From the NCBI GenBank assembly GCA_902802535.1, contig CADCML010000023.1, positions 1 through 32,907 of the forward strand: a stretch of DNA of 32,907 nt, given 5' to 3'. How positions within the stretch are numbered: the first letter of the stretch is position 1; each line of letters opens with the position of its first letter. A program made the position numbers and the translations under genes. Of the stretch, positions 22,889 through 28,976 are shown in pieces. The notes beneath the pieces are model-generated. The model saw nothing but the letters and a program-made list of their open reading frames with translations, ran no database searches and had not been told where the DNA came from. Source of the DNA: an uncultured Bacteroidia bacterium (lineage in GTDB: Bacteria > Bacteroidota > Bacteroidia > Bacteroidales > F082).

Positions 22889-23707
22889 ATGAGTAAGATT
22901 GAGCAATTCAACTCCATGGAAGGCTATACCTTCGATGAGGGTATAGCCTTCCTTGTTTTGGTGAAAACCCCAATGGGCGTCATCAACCACCTGAAAGCCA
23001 CGCACAACCGTAGCCACTTGCATAGCGAAATCCACAAGCAACTGCGCTTCCCGCGTGTGAAGGAAATCGTTCGCCGCAACATGGGAAATTCCCCTCAAAT
23101 TTCCTCTAATTTCCCAATCGCAAACGAGCCAAAATCGAACGAAATCGAGCCAAAATCGAACGAAATCAAGCCAAATTCGAACGATGACGAACCCGATTCT
23201 GACGAAACCGACCCTACCGAAATCATCCTTACCAAGGAGGATGTCCGCACCCATGAGAACACCCGACTTGAAGACATGCCCAACGACCTGTGCCGCAACC
23301 TCTGGCAGAAACGCCAAGACGTGTACCGCGAAATGCAACAGGCTCACCTCAAAATGAGGGCAGTGCCCGAAGGTGAGGAACACAACGAGGAAAGGGCGAA
23401 ATGGAGGGCTGAAGTGTTGCGTCTCGATGCCGAAAACGACAAGTATTGGCAACAGATTGACGCTGAAATTGAGCGTTTTAATGCTGAAAAGGAAAGGGCA
23501 GATGAAAAGGCCGATAAAGAGGATCAAGCTGGCTTCAATGTGTCGACCTACCGCGCCTATATCTGCAAGGCCATACGCAAGAAAGAACTGTCTCCAGTGA
23601 AATTCGCTGAACTGCAACACCGCGTCAATGCCATGCTTGCCGCTGGTGTGGAGATGGATCCTGAAACAATTGAGAAACTGAAAGCCAAGGGAATCACAGT
23701 TGATTGA
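22889..23707 (+). CDS. Coiled-coil phage protein with tandem repeat linker
   Basis: A 272-residue protein. The frame opens at 22778 inside the previous gene, but the ATG at 22889 follows its stop and is the natural start. It has an N-terminal domain (MEGYTFDEGIAFLVLVKTPM, then GVINHLKATHNRSHLHSEIH), a low-complexity linker of repeated PKSNEIE units (about residues 80-107), and a long charged helical C-terminal half (YREMQQAHLKMRAVPEGEEH, later WQQIDAEIERFNAEKERADE). Length and position fit an assembly or accessory structural protein; no family is recognised. A perfect 13-bp hairpin lies inside the first codons. Confidence 0.6.
   Translation: MSKIEQFNSMEGYTFDEGIAFLVLVKTPMGVINHLKATHNRSHLHSEIHKQLRFPRVKEIVRRNMGNSPQISSNFPIANEPKSNEIEPKSNEIKPNSNDDEPDSDETDPTEIILTKEDVRTHENTRLEDMPNDLCRNLWQKRQDVYREMQQAHLKMRAVPEGEEHNEERAKWRAEVLRLDAENDKYWQQIDAEIERFNAEKERADEKADKEDQAGFNVSTYRAYICKAIRKKELSPVKFAELQHRVNAMLAAGVEMDPETIEKLKAKGITVD
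22918..22960 (+). promoter_or_regulatory. Terminator-like hairpin inside the start of the 22889 gene
   Basis: GGAAGGCTATACC (22918-22930) pairs perfectly over 13 bp with GGTATAGCCTTCC (22940-22952), with a 9-base loop and a T-rich tail TTGTTTTG (22953-22960). It begins at codon 10 of the gene. It may act as a partial terminator or attenuator after the capsid genes. Confidence 0.6.
23126..23209 (+). repeat. 21-bp in-frame tandem repeat
   Basis: Two identical 21-bp units (23126-23146, 23147-23167; each begins GAGCCAAAATCGAACG), a third with four changes (23168-23188) and a fourth degenerate unit (23189-23209). The unit is a multiple of three and encodes EPKSNEI, so copy-number change would lengthen or shorten the protein linker without a frameshift. 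Confidence 0.8.
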
Positions 23708-24155
23708 ACCGCTGACCATACCAGGTGTGCGCGTCAGCCGGACCAACTCAATGCAGATGCTCAGGCAAATCGTGCAGATGACGGGCAACGGCAGCAAGCT
23801 CGTCATCTTTTCCTATTCAGTCACGGACGGTTGGCTGCGGCAGCTCATGAAACTGCGACAGGAATACCAGGTGCAGCACATCACCCTGGTCCTCGACCGC
23901 GCCGTGATGATCCGACACCGTGAGAAGCTGCTGCAAATCGAGCGCGTCGCCGATGCCTGCTACCTCACCGACAGCCACGCCAAGGTCTACCTCAGCCAAG
24001 GCGAAACCAAGTCCATCGCGCTGATAACCTCAGCCAACGCCACGAACAATTATAGAAACGAATGCTACTATGGAACTGACCGACCAACAGAACTCGAACA
24101 AATCACCAGAGACATCCGAACAATTCTTGAAGCGTCTGACCGAATCGCCGGTTGA
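23700..24155 (+). CDS. PLD-like (single HKD motif) protein
   Basis: A 151-residue protein with an HxK motif in TDSHAKVYLSQGETKSIALI (His93, Lys95) followed by TSANATNNYRNECYYG, the Ser-Ala-Asn and Glu/Asn part of the phospholipase D-like nuclease/phosphodiesterase signature. A single HKD half-site implies a homodimer. In phages such proteins may act as nucleases during packaging or recombination; the substrate is unknown. The probable start is TTG at 23700, overlapping the previous stop by 8 bp after AAGGGA; no ATG lies before residue 18. The next gene overlaps it by 86 bp. Confidence 0.65.
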   Translation: MIEPLTIPGVRVSRTNSMQMLRQIVQMTGNGSKLVIFSYSVTDGWLRQLMKLRQEYQVQHITLVLDRAVMIRHREKLLQIERVADACYLTDSHAKVYLSQGETKSIALITSANATNNYRNECYYGTDRPTELEQITRDIRTILEASDRIAG

Positions 24156-24417
24156 AGATAGGGTAGAGGAGTTGGCAGCCCTCTTCTTCACCATCGCCGA
24201 AATCGCCCTCTTCATCGGCATGGACGAGGAAGATCTTCGCACGGAGATTACTTGCGACACCGACAGTTCCATCTCCCAAGCCTACTACCGTGGCAAGCTC
24301 CGTACCAAAATCATGCTTCGTTTCGACAGCCGCAACTACGCCTTGCACGGCAGCCCGCAGGCGGTCCAGGAAATGAGAGAATACCTATCCGACCAAAACA
24401 TTGACGAAAATGCGTGA
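24070..24417 (+). CDS. Probable terminase-associated small protein with helix-turn-helix-like core
   Basis: A 115-residue protein. The core AEIALFIGMDEEDLRTEITC then QAYYRGKLRTKIMLRFDSRN and HGSPQAVQEMREYL resembles small DNA-binding proteins next to terminases, where a degenerate helix-turn-helix is followed by an AYxRGKxxxxxxLR helix and a GSPxAVxxMxxYL end. The location, two genes before the large terminase, fits a small-terminase function or a cofactor. The first 86 bp overlap the PLD-like gene, an unusually long overlap. Confidence 0.55.
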   Translation: MELTDQQNSNKSPETSEQFLKRLTESPVEDRVEELAALFFTIAEIALFIGMDEEDLRTEITCDTDSSISQAYYRGKLRTKIMLRFDSRNYALHGSPQAVQEMREYLSDQNIDENA

Positions 24418-24976
24418 CGAGAACCTTTCCTTGATTGAGGCCAATATGTTCCTGCCCGAAGACCAGCGAAAGCCCATGACGGAGAAACAGGAACAGCTGC
24501 TGAAGGAAGTGACCGACTGCTACAACCTTCAGTTGCAGAAGCCCATGGCCAGCCGCACCTATCTCCGCAACTACCTGATGAAGAAATACAAGGTATCGAA
24601 GGTGCAGGCCTACAACATCATCATCTATGCCGCTGTCCTACTCGGCAATGTGCAAGCCTCGCATAAGAACTGGGTAAGGCAGCGTATCGAGTTCCTTTGC
24701 GAACAGGCTTATACCGCCGCCGATGCAGGCAACCTAAAAAAGGCCGAAACACTCACCAAGATTGCCGGTGTGTTGGCCAAAGCATTCCAAACCAACCTCG
24801 ACGAAGGCGAAATCATCAACGCACAGAAGTACCTTGAAATCGACCAAATCAACATCACGATGGATCCTTCCGTGTTGGGCATCAAGATTTCTGAGCCAAA
24901 GCAAAAGGAAATCGACAGACTGCTGCGAAAATATGAGATTGAAGATGCCGAAGTGGAGGAGGTGAAGGATGAATAA
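24410..24976 (+). CDS. Probable small terminase subunit or packaging factor
   Basis: A 188-residue, almost entirely helical protein immediately before the large terminase, whose ATG overlaps its stop region by 8 bp. The ATG at 24410 is preferred to a TTG three codons upstream. The segment RTYLRNYLMKKYKVSKVQAY followed by NIIIYAAVLLGN looks like a helix-turn-helix, and the middle helices (ADAGNLKKAETLTKIAGVLA) could oligomerise. Gene order and helix-turn-helix support a small-terminase role, shared or in competition with the gene at 24070. Confidence 0.55.
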   Translation: MRDENLSLIEANMFLPEDQRKPMTEKQEQLLKEVTDCYNLQLQKPMASRTYLRNYLMKKYKVSKVQAYNIIIYAAVLLGNVQASHKNWVRQRIEFLCEQAYTAADAGNLKKAETLTKIAGVLAKAFQTNLDEGEIINAQKYLEIDQINITMDPSVLGIKISEPKQKEIDRLLRKYEIEDAEVEEVKDE

Positions 24977-26555
24977 CCAATACAGGCACGAATACCAGGT
25001 GCGATATCAACTTTGCGACGCACATGATTCCGTCAACATCTGTGGCCGACGCTGGGGGAAGTCATACCTCGTGGCATGGAGAATAAAGCAGAACATGCAA
25101 GAAATGCCTGGTTCCACCGGCGTGTTCATCGCCAGTAGCTTCCGTCAAGCCCACAGCCGCACATTGCCAGCCGCCCTCATGGCCTTGGAGTCGTTCGGCA
25201 TCCGCCGCGATGTTCATTACGTTATCGGACACAAGCCCGACCCAAGGTTAGGCTTCAAAAACCCCATCTTCTGCCCATCCGACCTGCGCGATGTAGTGTG
25301 GTTCGCCAACGGCACCATCATGATCATCGTCAGCCAGGAGGTGGTCATGTCGGCCAACTCGCTCACGGTCCATTGGTTGATTGGCGACGAAGCCAAGGGA
25401 CTCGATTACGACAAGCTCTCCGACGAACTGTTTCCCGCCATCGGTGGCAGCTCCATCTACTTCAATGATCCGGCACGGTACCCGCATCTCTGGGGCATAC
25501 ACTTCTTCACTGATATGCCCTGTAGCAAGGACGGATTGTGGCTGATAAAAAAATACGAGAACGAATACGACCCCGACCTGTGCAACGCCATCATCGGCAT
25601 GGAGTTGGCCAAGGAGCGTTTGAAGATGCAGCCGCAAAACTCCTATACGCGCCAGCGTATCGCCTACCTGACACGCACCGCCAACCTACTCCGCAACAAA
25701 GCCTTTTACTACCAAGAGCGACCGAGCACTGACAACATCAAGGTAATCGGGACCGACTACATCAAACGATGCGAACGAGATATGCCTGCCCTTGCCTTCC
25801 GCACCTCCATCCTCTGCAAGCGTATCGACAAGGTGGAAGGCATGTTCTACGAGAGCTTCGAAAAGAAAGTGCACACCTACCATGCAACGGATAACAGCCG
25901 GTTGAATGACTATAAGCAACAGAAATACGACTGCCTGCTTGACCGCGACATCGATCGAAACAAGCCCATCGCCATCAGCTTCGACTATGGAGCACTCATC
26001 AACTGGCTGGTGGCCGCCCAGGTGCAAGGCAACACGCACAAGACACTGAAATCTTTCTTCACCAAAAACAAGCAGCGTCTTCGCGAGGTCATCCAGGACT
26101 TCTGCGAATACTACGAGCCTCACCCATGCAAGACTGTTTTTTACTACTACGACTCCACAGCCTTGGCAACAGGCTATGTGGAAGTCGGACATTCAGCCTA
26201 CGACATCGTACATGACGAGTTCCGCAAGCATGGATGGTTCGTCAAAGACAAATACCTTGGCAATCCCATGGCGCACAACAAGAAACACAAGATCATCAAC
26301 GAAGGCTTCGAAGGTCGGGAGAAGCTTATGCCCATGTTCAATGCCGACAACAACGAAGATTTGATTCAAGCCTTACTGTTGGCCGAGTTGGAGATAGGAT
26401 CAAAGGGTATTCGAAAGGACAAATCCGGTGAGAAGACCTTGGAGAGCGACACCACCTTGCCCTTGGAGCACCGCACCGATGGTACCGATGCTTGGGACAC
26501 CAACTTCCTCGGCTGCCTCACCATGCCTTACGACGACGACTTCATCTATGGATAG
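24969..26555 (+). CDS. Phage terminase large subunit
   Basis: A 528-residue packaging motor and nuclease. ATPase motifs: Walker A GRRWGKS (residues 26-32) and Walker B WLIGDE (136-141), with a coupling-type segment HFFTDMP (about 178-184). The RNase H-like nuclease has Asp339 in ISFDYGALINW, Asp395 in YYYDSTALATG and a terminal Asp in DGTDAWD (507 or 510). The length is normal for large terminases. A Shine-Dalgarno site (GAGGAGGTGAAGG) precedes the start. Placement after the capsid genes, and separated from the portal by an accessory island, is unlike the common terminase-portal-protease-capsid order. Confidence 0.95.
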   Translation: MNNQYRHEYQVRYQLCDAHDSVNICGRRWGKSYLVAWRIKQNMQEMPGSTGVFIASSFRQAHSRTLPAALMALESFGIRRDVHYVIGHKPDPRLGFKNPIFCPSDLRDVVWFANGTIMIIVSQEVVMSANSLTVHWLIGDEAKGLDYDKLSDELFPAIGGSSIYFNDPARYPHLWGIHFFTDMPCSKDGLWLIKKYENEYDPDLCNAIIGMELAKERLKMQPQNSYTRQRIAYLTRTANLLRNKAFYYQERPSTDNIKVIGTDYIKRCERDMPALAFRTSILCKRIDKVEGMFYESFEKKVHTYHATDNSRLNDYKQQKYDCLLDRDIDRNKPIAISFDYGALINWLVAAQVQGNTHKTLKSFFTKNKQRLREVIQDFCEYYEPHPCKTVFYYYDSTALATGYVEVGHSAYDIVHDEFRKHGWFVKDKYLGNPMAHNKKHKIINEGFEGREKLMPMFNADNNEDLIQALLLAELEIGSKGIRKDKSGEKTLESDTTLPLEHRTDGTDAWDTNFLGCLTMPYDDDFIYG

Positions 26556-26943
26556 GAAAATCAAACTTGCCAATCGAAGCCGGACGAACCGCATGTTCTT
26601 TGACCATCTCATCCGCGAGTTGGCCGTTTGCCTAAATGTGGGCGACACGGCTTTGAACCGTGAGCAACTTGTACCGACCTATGTCAAACATTCCCAAGCC
26701 AGAGAACTCGTTGAAGACGAGAACTACATCCAAATCACCCGCGATACGGGCTGCCTTTACCAACCTTTGGGGCAAATCCTTCCCGGCAAGCTCATTGACC
26801 AGATTGATGAGATGCTACAGCAAGCCCCACACAACCTGAAGGGAAGCCATTCAAGGAAACTCATCACCGACTACCTTTCCAGTTGCACCGACCTCACTGA
26901 CTGCCATTATTCCGCTATGAATCTGATGCAGTCCGTTTATTGA
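26548..26943 (+). CDS. Hypothetical protein after the large terminase
   Basis: An unrecognised 131-residue protein. The frame opens at 26428 inside the terminase gene, but the ATG at 26548, overlapping the terminase stop by 8 bp, is the likely start. Basic N-terminus (MDRKIKLANRSRTNRMFFDH), otherwise helical with no membrane segment. It is the last gene of the terminase transcription unit; after it comes an AT-rich gap and the independent HicAB unit. A packaging accessory role is possible. Confidence 0.55.
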   Translation: MDRKIKLANRSRTNRMFFDHLIRELAVCLNVGDTALNREQLVPTYVKHSQARELVEDENYIQITRDTGCLYQPLGQILPGKLIDQIDEMLQQAPHNLKGSHSRKLITDYLSSCTDLTDCHYSAMNLMQSVY

Positions 26944-27039
26944 CAGGGCTTTATTCGTTGATTGCCGATTAAGCGGGTTTCACCGTGCTTGATTTGCCAC
27001 GAAAAAAAAATGCACTTTTTTTTGAAAAAAACACTTTTT

Positions 27040-27071
27040 CTTGTGTATATAACGAAAATGTTATATCTTTG
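27040..27071 (+). promoter_or_regulatory. hicAB promoter with overlapping palindromic operator
   Basis: TATCTTTG (27064-27071) is a perfect -7 box; CTTG at 27040-27043 lies 20 bp upstream as a -33 box. ATATAAC (27047-27053) and GTTATAT (27060-27066) form a perfect 7-bp inverted repeat with a 6-base spacer that runs into the -7 box, as expected for an autoregulatory HicB operator. Confidence 0.7.
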
Positions 27072-27102
27072 CAGCGTAATTCAAAACGAAAGGAAAGCGA
27101 CA

Positions 27103-27285
27103 ATGAACTGGAACGAAATTGAAAAGTACGCCCGCAAGAGGGGCTGGGAGTTTGAAAGAAGCGGAAAAAAGCATGACATCTACCGCCACCCCGACAAGCC
27201 CTACAAAATCCAAATCGAAAGGCACTGGTCCACCGAAGTAAAGGACGGCTTGCTGAAGCGACTACTGAAACAAATCGGGGAGTGA
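27103..27285 (+). CDS. hicA: HicA-family toxin (mRNA interferase)
   Basis: A 60-residue basic protein with the double-stranded RNA-binding-like HicA fold: MNWNEIEKYARKRGWEFERS, then GKKHDIYRHPDKPYKI containing the catalytic His near residue 27, and a C-terminal helix (VKDGLLKRLLKQIG). HicA toxins cleave mRNA and are silenced by HicB. The frame opens at 26962, but the ATG at 27103 follows AAAGGAAAGCGAC and fits the family length. The toxin precedes the antitoxin, as usual for this family. It has its own promoter and lies between phage terminase and portal, so it is an accessory insertion. Confidence 0.88.
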   Translation: MNWNEIEKYARKRGWEFERSGKKHDIYRHPDKPYKIQIERHWSTEVKDGLLKRLLKQIGE

Positions 27286-27349
27286 GAACCACTCCCCAGC
27301 CTTCGGGCTGAAAAAAAAAGGAAACACCGAACTCAAAATCAACAACAAC

Positions 27350-27757
27350 ATGAAGAAAGTGACAGCAATTATTGAAAGAGGCGAAGACGGAAGCTACGGC
27401 ATCCACGCGCCCGAACTGGAAAACGTCATCATCGGCAGCGGCGACACCGTGGCCGAGGCCAAGGAGGATTTCATGAACAGCTACACCGAGATGGCGGAAT
27501 CCTACATTGACGAAGGGAAACCAGTGCCTGATGAGCTGACGGATGTGGAATTTGAATATCGCTACGACCTCTCGGCGTTCTACGACGCACATCCCTATCT
27601 GAATGTGAGCAAGTTGGCCGAGCACTTGCACGTGAACGCCTCGCTGATGCGCCAGTACCGCCAAGGGCAGTACATCTCCGAGGAACAGGTGATGCGCATA
27701 CAGGAAGGCATCCGCTCCGTTGGGCGCGAACTGGCCGAGACCACATTGGTAAAATAA
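27350..27757 (+). CDS. hicB: HicB-family antitoxin with C-terminal helix-turn-helix
   Basis: A 135-residue antitoxin. Residues 1-65 form the HicB partial RNase H fold (VTAIIERGEDGSYGIHAPEL, then SGDTVAEAKEDFMNSY); residues about 83-125 contain a DNA-binding helix-turn-helix (NVSKLAEHLHVNASLMRQYR, then SEEQVMRIQEGIR). It should bind HicA and repress the hicAB promoter. The 64-bp gap to hicA holds two hairpins, and its 5' leader (27330-27354) is identical over 25 nt to that of the early gene at 5566. A strong terminator follows at 27839-27867. Confidence 0.9.
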   Translation: MKKVTAIIERGEDGSYGIHAPELENVIIGSGDTVAEAKEDFMNSYTEMAESYIDEGKPVPDELTDVEFEYRYDLSAFYDAHPYLNVSKLAEHLHVNASLMRQYRQGQYISEEQVMRIQEGIRSVGRELAETTLVK

Positions 27758-27838
27758 CAGCCTCGCAAGCCGCTTTCCGGCATTGGATTACACACGGCAC
27801 CGCCATCGGTGCGAGGCAAGGCGGTGCCAACCCCACGA

Positions 27839-27867
27839 AAAAGTTTCCCCAAAAAGGAAACTTTTTT
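27839..27867 (+). terminator. Rho-independent terminator of hicAB
   Basis: AAAAGTTTCC (27839-27848) pairs perfectly with GGAAACTTTT (27856-27865), with a 7-base loop and a T tail to 27867. It is preceded by a GC-rich inverted repeat (27796-27804 with 27820-27828) between hicB and this terminator. Confidence 0.82.
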
Positions 27868-27878
27868 CCGTTTTCCCC

Positions 27879-27907
27879 TTGCACATTCCAAAAAAGCCGT
27901 ATATTTG
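27879..27907 (+). promoter_or_regulatory. Promoter for the RNA/leader region and the 28085 gene
   Basis: TATATTTG (27900-27907) is a perfect -7 box; TTGC at 27879-27882 is a -33 candidate at a slightly short 17-bp spacing. The box is followed by GCAGCGT, the same seven bases found after the hicAB -7 box. Transcription should start near 27913. Confidence 0.65.
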
Positions 27908-27911
27908 CAGC

Positions 27912-27992
27912 GTCTTAAACTTATCGCGGCGTAAGATGAACAGCCGCACCAACAGCGGCATTTTTTATGCCTATACATATTGTAAACAATAG
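27912..27992 (+). promoter_or_regulatory. Attenuator-like leader with an 18-codon leader ORF
   Basis: GCCGC (27943-27947) can pair upstream with GCGGC (27926-27930) or downstream with GCGGC (27955-27959); the second pairing is followed by ATTTTTT and is a terminator. The two hairpins exclude each other. A leader ORF from 27936 to 27992 encodes MNSRTNSGIFYAYTYCKQ and crosses the terminator; it has three TAT (Tyr) codons just after it. Architecture resembles translational attenuation, with the 28085 gene as the downstream target, or a short terminated sRNA. No protein evidence exists for the peptide. Confidence 0.45.
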
Positions 27993-27999
27993 AGCCAAC

Positions 28000-28074
28000 A
28001 GGCTCCGAGGGACGGCCGTAGCAGTAATGCCGGCGGGGTTTGCGATAAGACCTTAGACACCCCTATCGGAGCCT
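28000..28074 (+). ncRNA. Candidate structured RNA closed by a 9-bp perfect stem
   Basis: AGGCTCCGA (28000-28008) pairs perfectly with TCGGAGCCT (28066-28074). Inside, GCCG (28015-28018) pairs with CGGC (28031-28034) and GGGGT (28035-28039) with ACCCC (28059-28063), giving a three-way junction. A competing hairpin GAGCC/GGCTC (27992-27996 with 28001-28005) would break the closing stem. ATTTTG follows the 3' side. It could be a 5' regulatory element of the 28085 gene or a free RNA. It does not match a riboswitch class I know. Confidence 0.5.
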
Positions 28075-28084
28075 ATTTTGTTAA

Positions 28085-28522
28085 ATGTCTAAAACTTATC
28101 GTAAAATGTTCTATCCAACATCGAAGCGTTCCCAGCGTTGGGACGCCATTGTGCAGGCAATGCAAGCATGGAGCGAAAGCCGCCCCACACCGACCGCCTA
28201 CAACAACAGCCTTCGCGGCTACATCACCGTCAACCACCGCATCTCCACCAAGGAGACCCCGTATTGGGGCAGCAAGACCCCCGAAAGCGCGGCCCTCATC
28301 TGCGGCCACTTCAACGAGATCCTTCGTTATGCCGTCAAGAAAGAAGAGGTGGTTCCCCACAGCAACAAAGGCAACCAGTTTGCCAAACTCATTATCCTGG
28401 AGCGCACCGTCAAGGGCAAAGGCACCGCGAAACTCACCGTTGGCATGAAGCCCGACGGCTCGTTGGTGCAGTATTGCATCACGGCGGCGCAACCCTTTGA
28501 AGGCGCAATGGCAATCGCTTAA
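28085..28522 (+). CDS. Hypothetical protein in the accessory island
   Basis: An unrecognised 145-residue basic protein (starts MSKTYRKMFYPTSKRSQRWD). The N-terminal half is rich in Arg, Ser, Thr and Trp; the C-terminal third (FAKLIILERTVKGKGTAKLT, then VGMKPDGSLVQYCITA) looks like a beta-sheet nuclease or RNA-binding region but matches no motif with certainty. It lies directly behind the attenuator-like leader and the three-way-junction RNA and before the tRNA-like RNA, so it may be regulated by, or act with, those RNAs. Confidence 0.55.
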   Translation: MSKTYRKMFYPTSKRSQRWDAIVQAMQAWSESRPTPTAYNNSLRGYITVNHRISTKETPYWGSKTPESAALICGHFNEILRYAVKKEEVVPHSNKGNQFAKLIILERTVKGKGTAKLTVGMKPDGSLVQYCITAAQPFEGAMAIA

Positions 28523-28569
28523 ATGTCACTCTGTTGTCGTTTTATTTATAGACTTTTGCGGAATGAAAT

Positions 28570-28728
28570 GCCCGCCAAGGCCTTGGGGCAATCTTCCGAG
28601 GTACAGCGGGCAAACGGAGCGCAAGGCCATCGATGGAGATGGACAATAACGGTTGTTGGTCGAGGCCGATAGGCATCGGCTCCACGGTTCAAATTTCGCA
28701 CAGGCGGTTCGACTCCGCCGCGCTCCAC
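28570..28728 (+). ncRNA. Candidate tRNA-like structured RNA
   Basis: This stretch lies in a 226-bp gap without a gene (28523-28748). The 3' part has a perfect T-arm (GGCGG TTCGACT CCGCC, 28703-28719) directly joined to GCGCTCC (28720-28726) and an A, exactly as in a tRNA. GCGCTCC pairs perfectly with GGAGCGC at 28616-28622, a 7-bp acceptor stem. The enclosed length is 111 nt, too long for a tRNA, with no clear D-arm or 7-base anticodon loop; instead it holds a 6-bp hairpin (GCCGAT/ATCGGC, 28665-28680). Just 5', GCCCGC (28570-28575) pairs with GCGGGC (28606-28611). It may be a tmRNA-like or decoy tRNA mimic, or a tRNA remnant. Confidence 0.55.
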
Positions 28729-28748
28729 AAATCAAAATCATCGTGACA

Positions 28749-28976
28749 ATGGAAACAGGACAATTGTGTTTCATCGCCGTGAAGGGCCAGCCCAAACTGT
28801 CAGCCCTGATAGCCGTCAAGAACGGCAGGCTCAAACTCGGATACGAGCAGGACGGTCGTCTGCGCATTACCTTCAGAAAGCAAGGGCACGCGCTCCCCGT
28901 GATAGCAGGCACCAACGGTGAATCCCTCGAAAGACTGAAAGCCGCCATCGTCGCGAGAATGGAGGAGCTGAAATGA
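28749..28976 (+). CDS. Small hypothetical protein after the tRNA-like RNA
   Basis: An unrecognised 75-residue basic protein. The frame opens at 28653, but that would run through the tRNA-like T-arm; the ATG at 28749 is the better start. Beta-rich (CFIAVKGQPKLSALIAVKNG then RLKLGYEQDGRLRITFRKQG) with a C-terminal helix. Overlaps the next gene by 4 bp. There is no strong Shine-Dalgarno site. Confidence 0.5.
   Translation: METGQLCFIAVKGQPKLSALIAVKNGRLKLGYEQDGRLRITFRKQGHALPVIAGTNGESLERLKAAIVARMEELK

Noticed and set aside
23126-23209. CRISPR array
   Set aside because: The 21-bp units are directly tandem without spacers and encode a protein linker in frame.
27001-27040. Terminator formed by the A- and T-tracts before hicAB
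   Set aside because: The A/T runs can pair but have no GC stem, so I do not call it a terminator.
28616-28727. Ordinary tRNA gene
   Set aside because: Acceptor stem and T-arm are perfect, but the 111-nt enclosed length, lack of a D-arm and lack of a 7-base anticodon loop rule out a standard tRNA; kept as a tRNA-like RNA.
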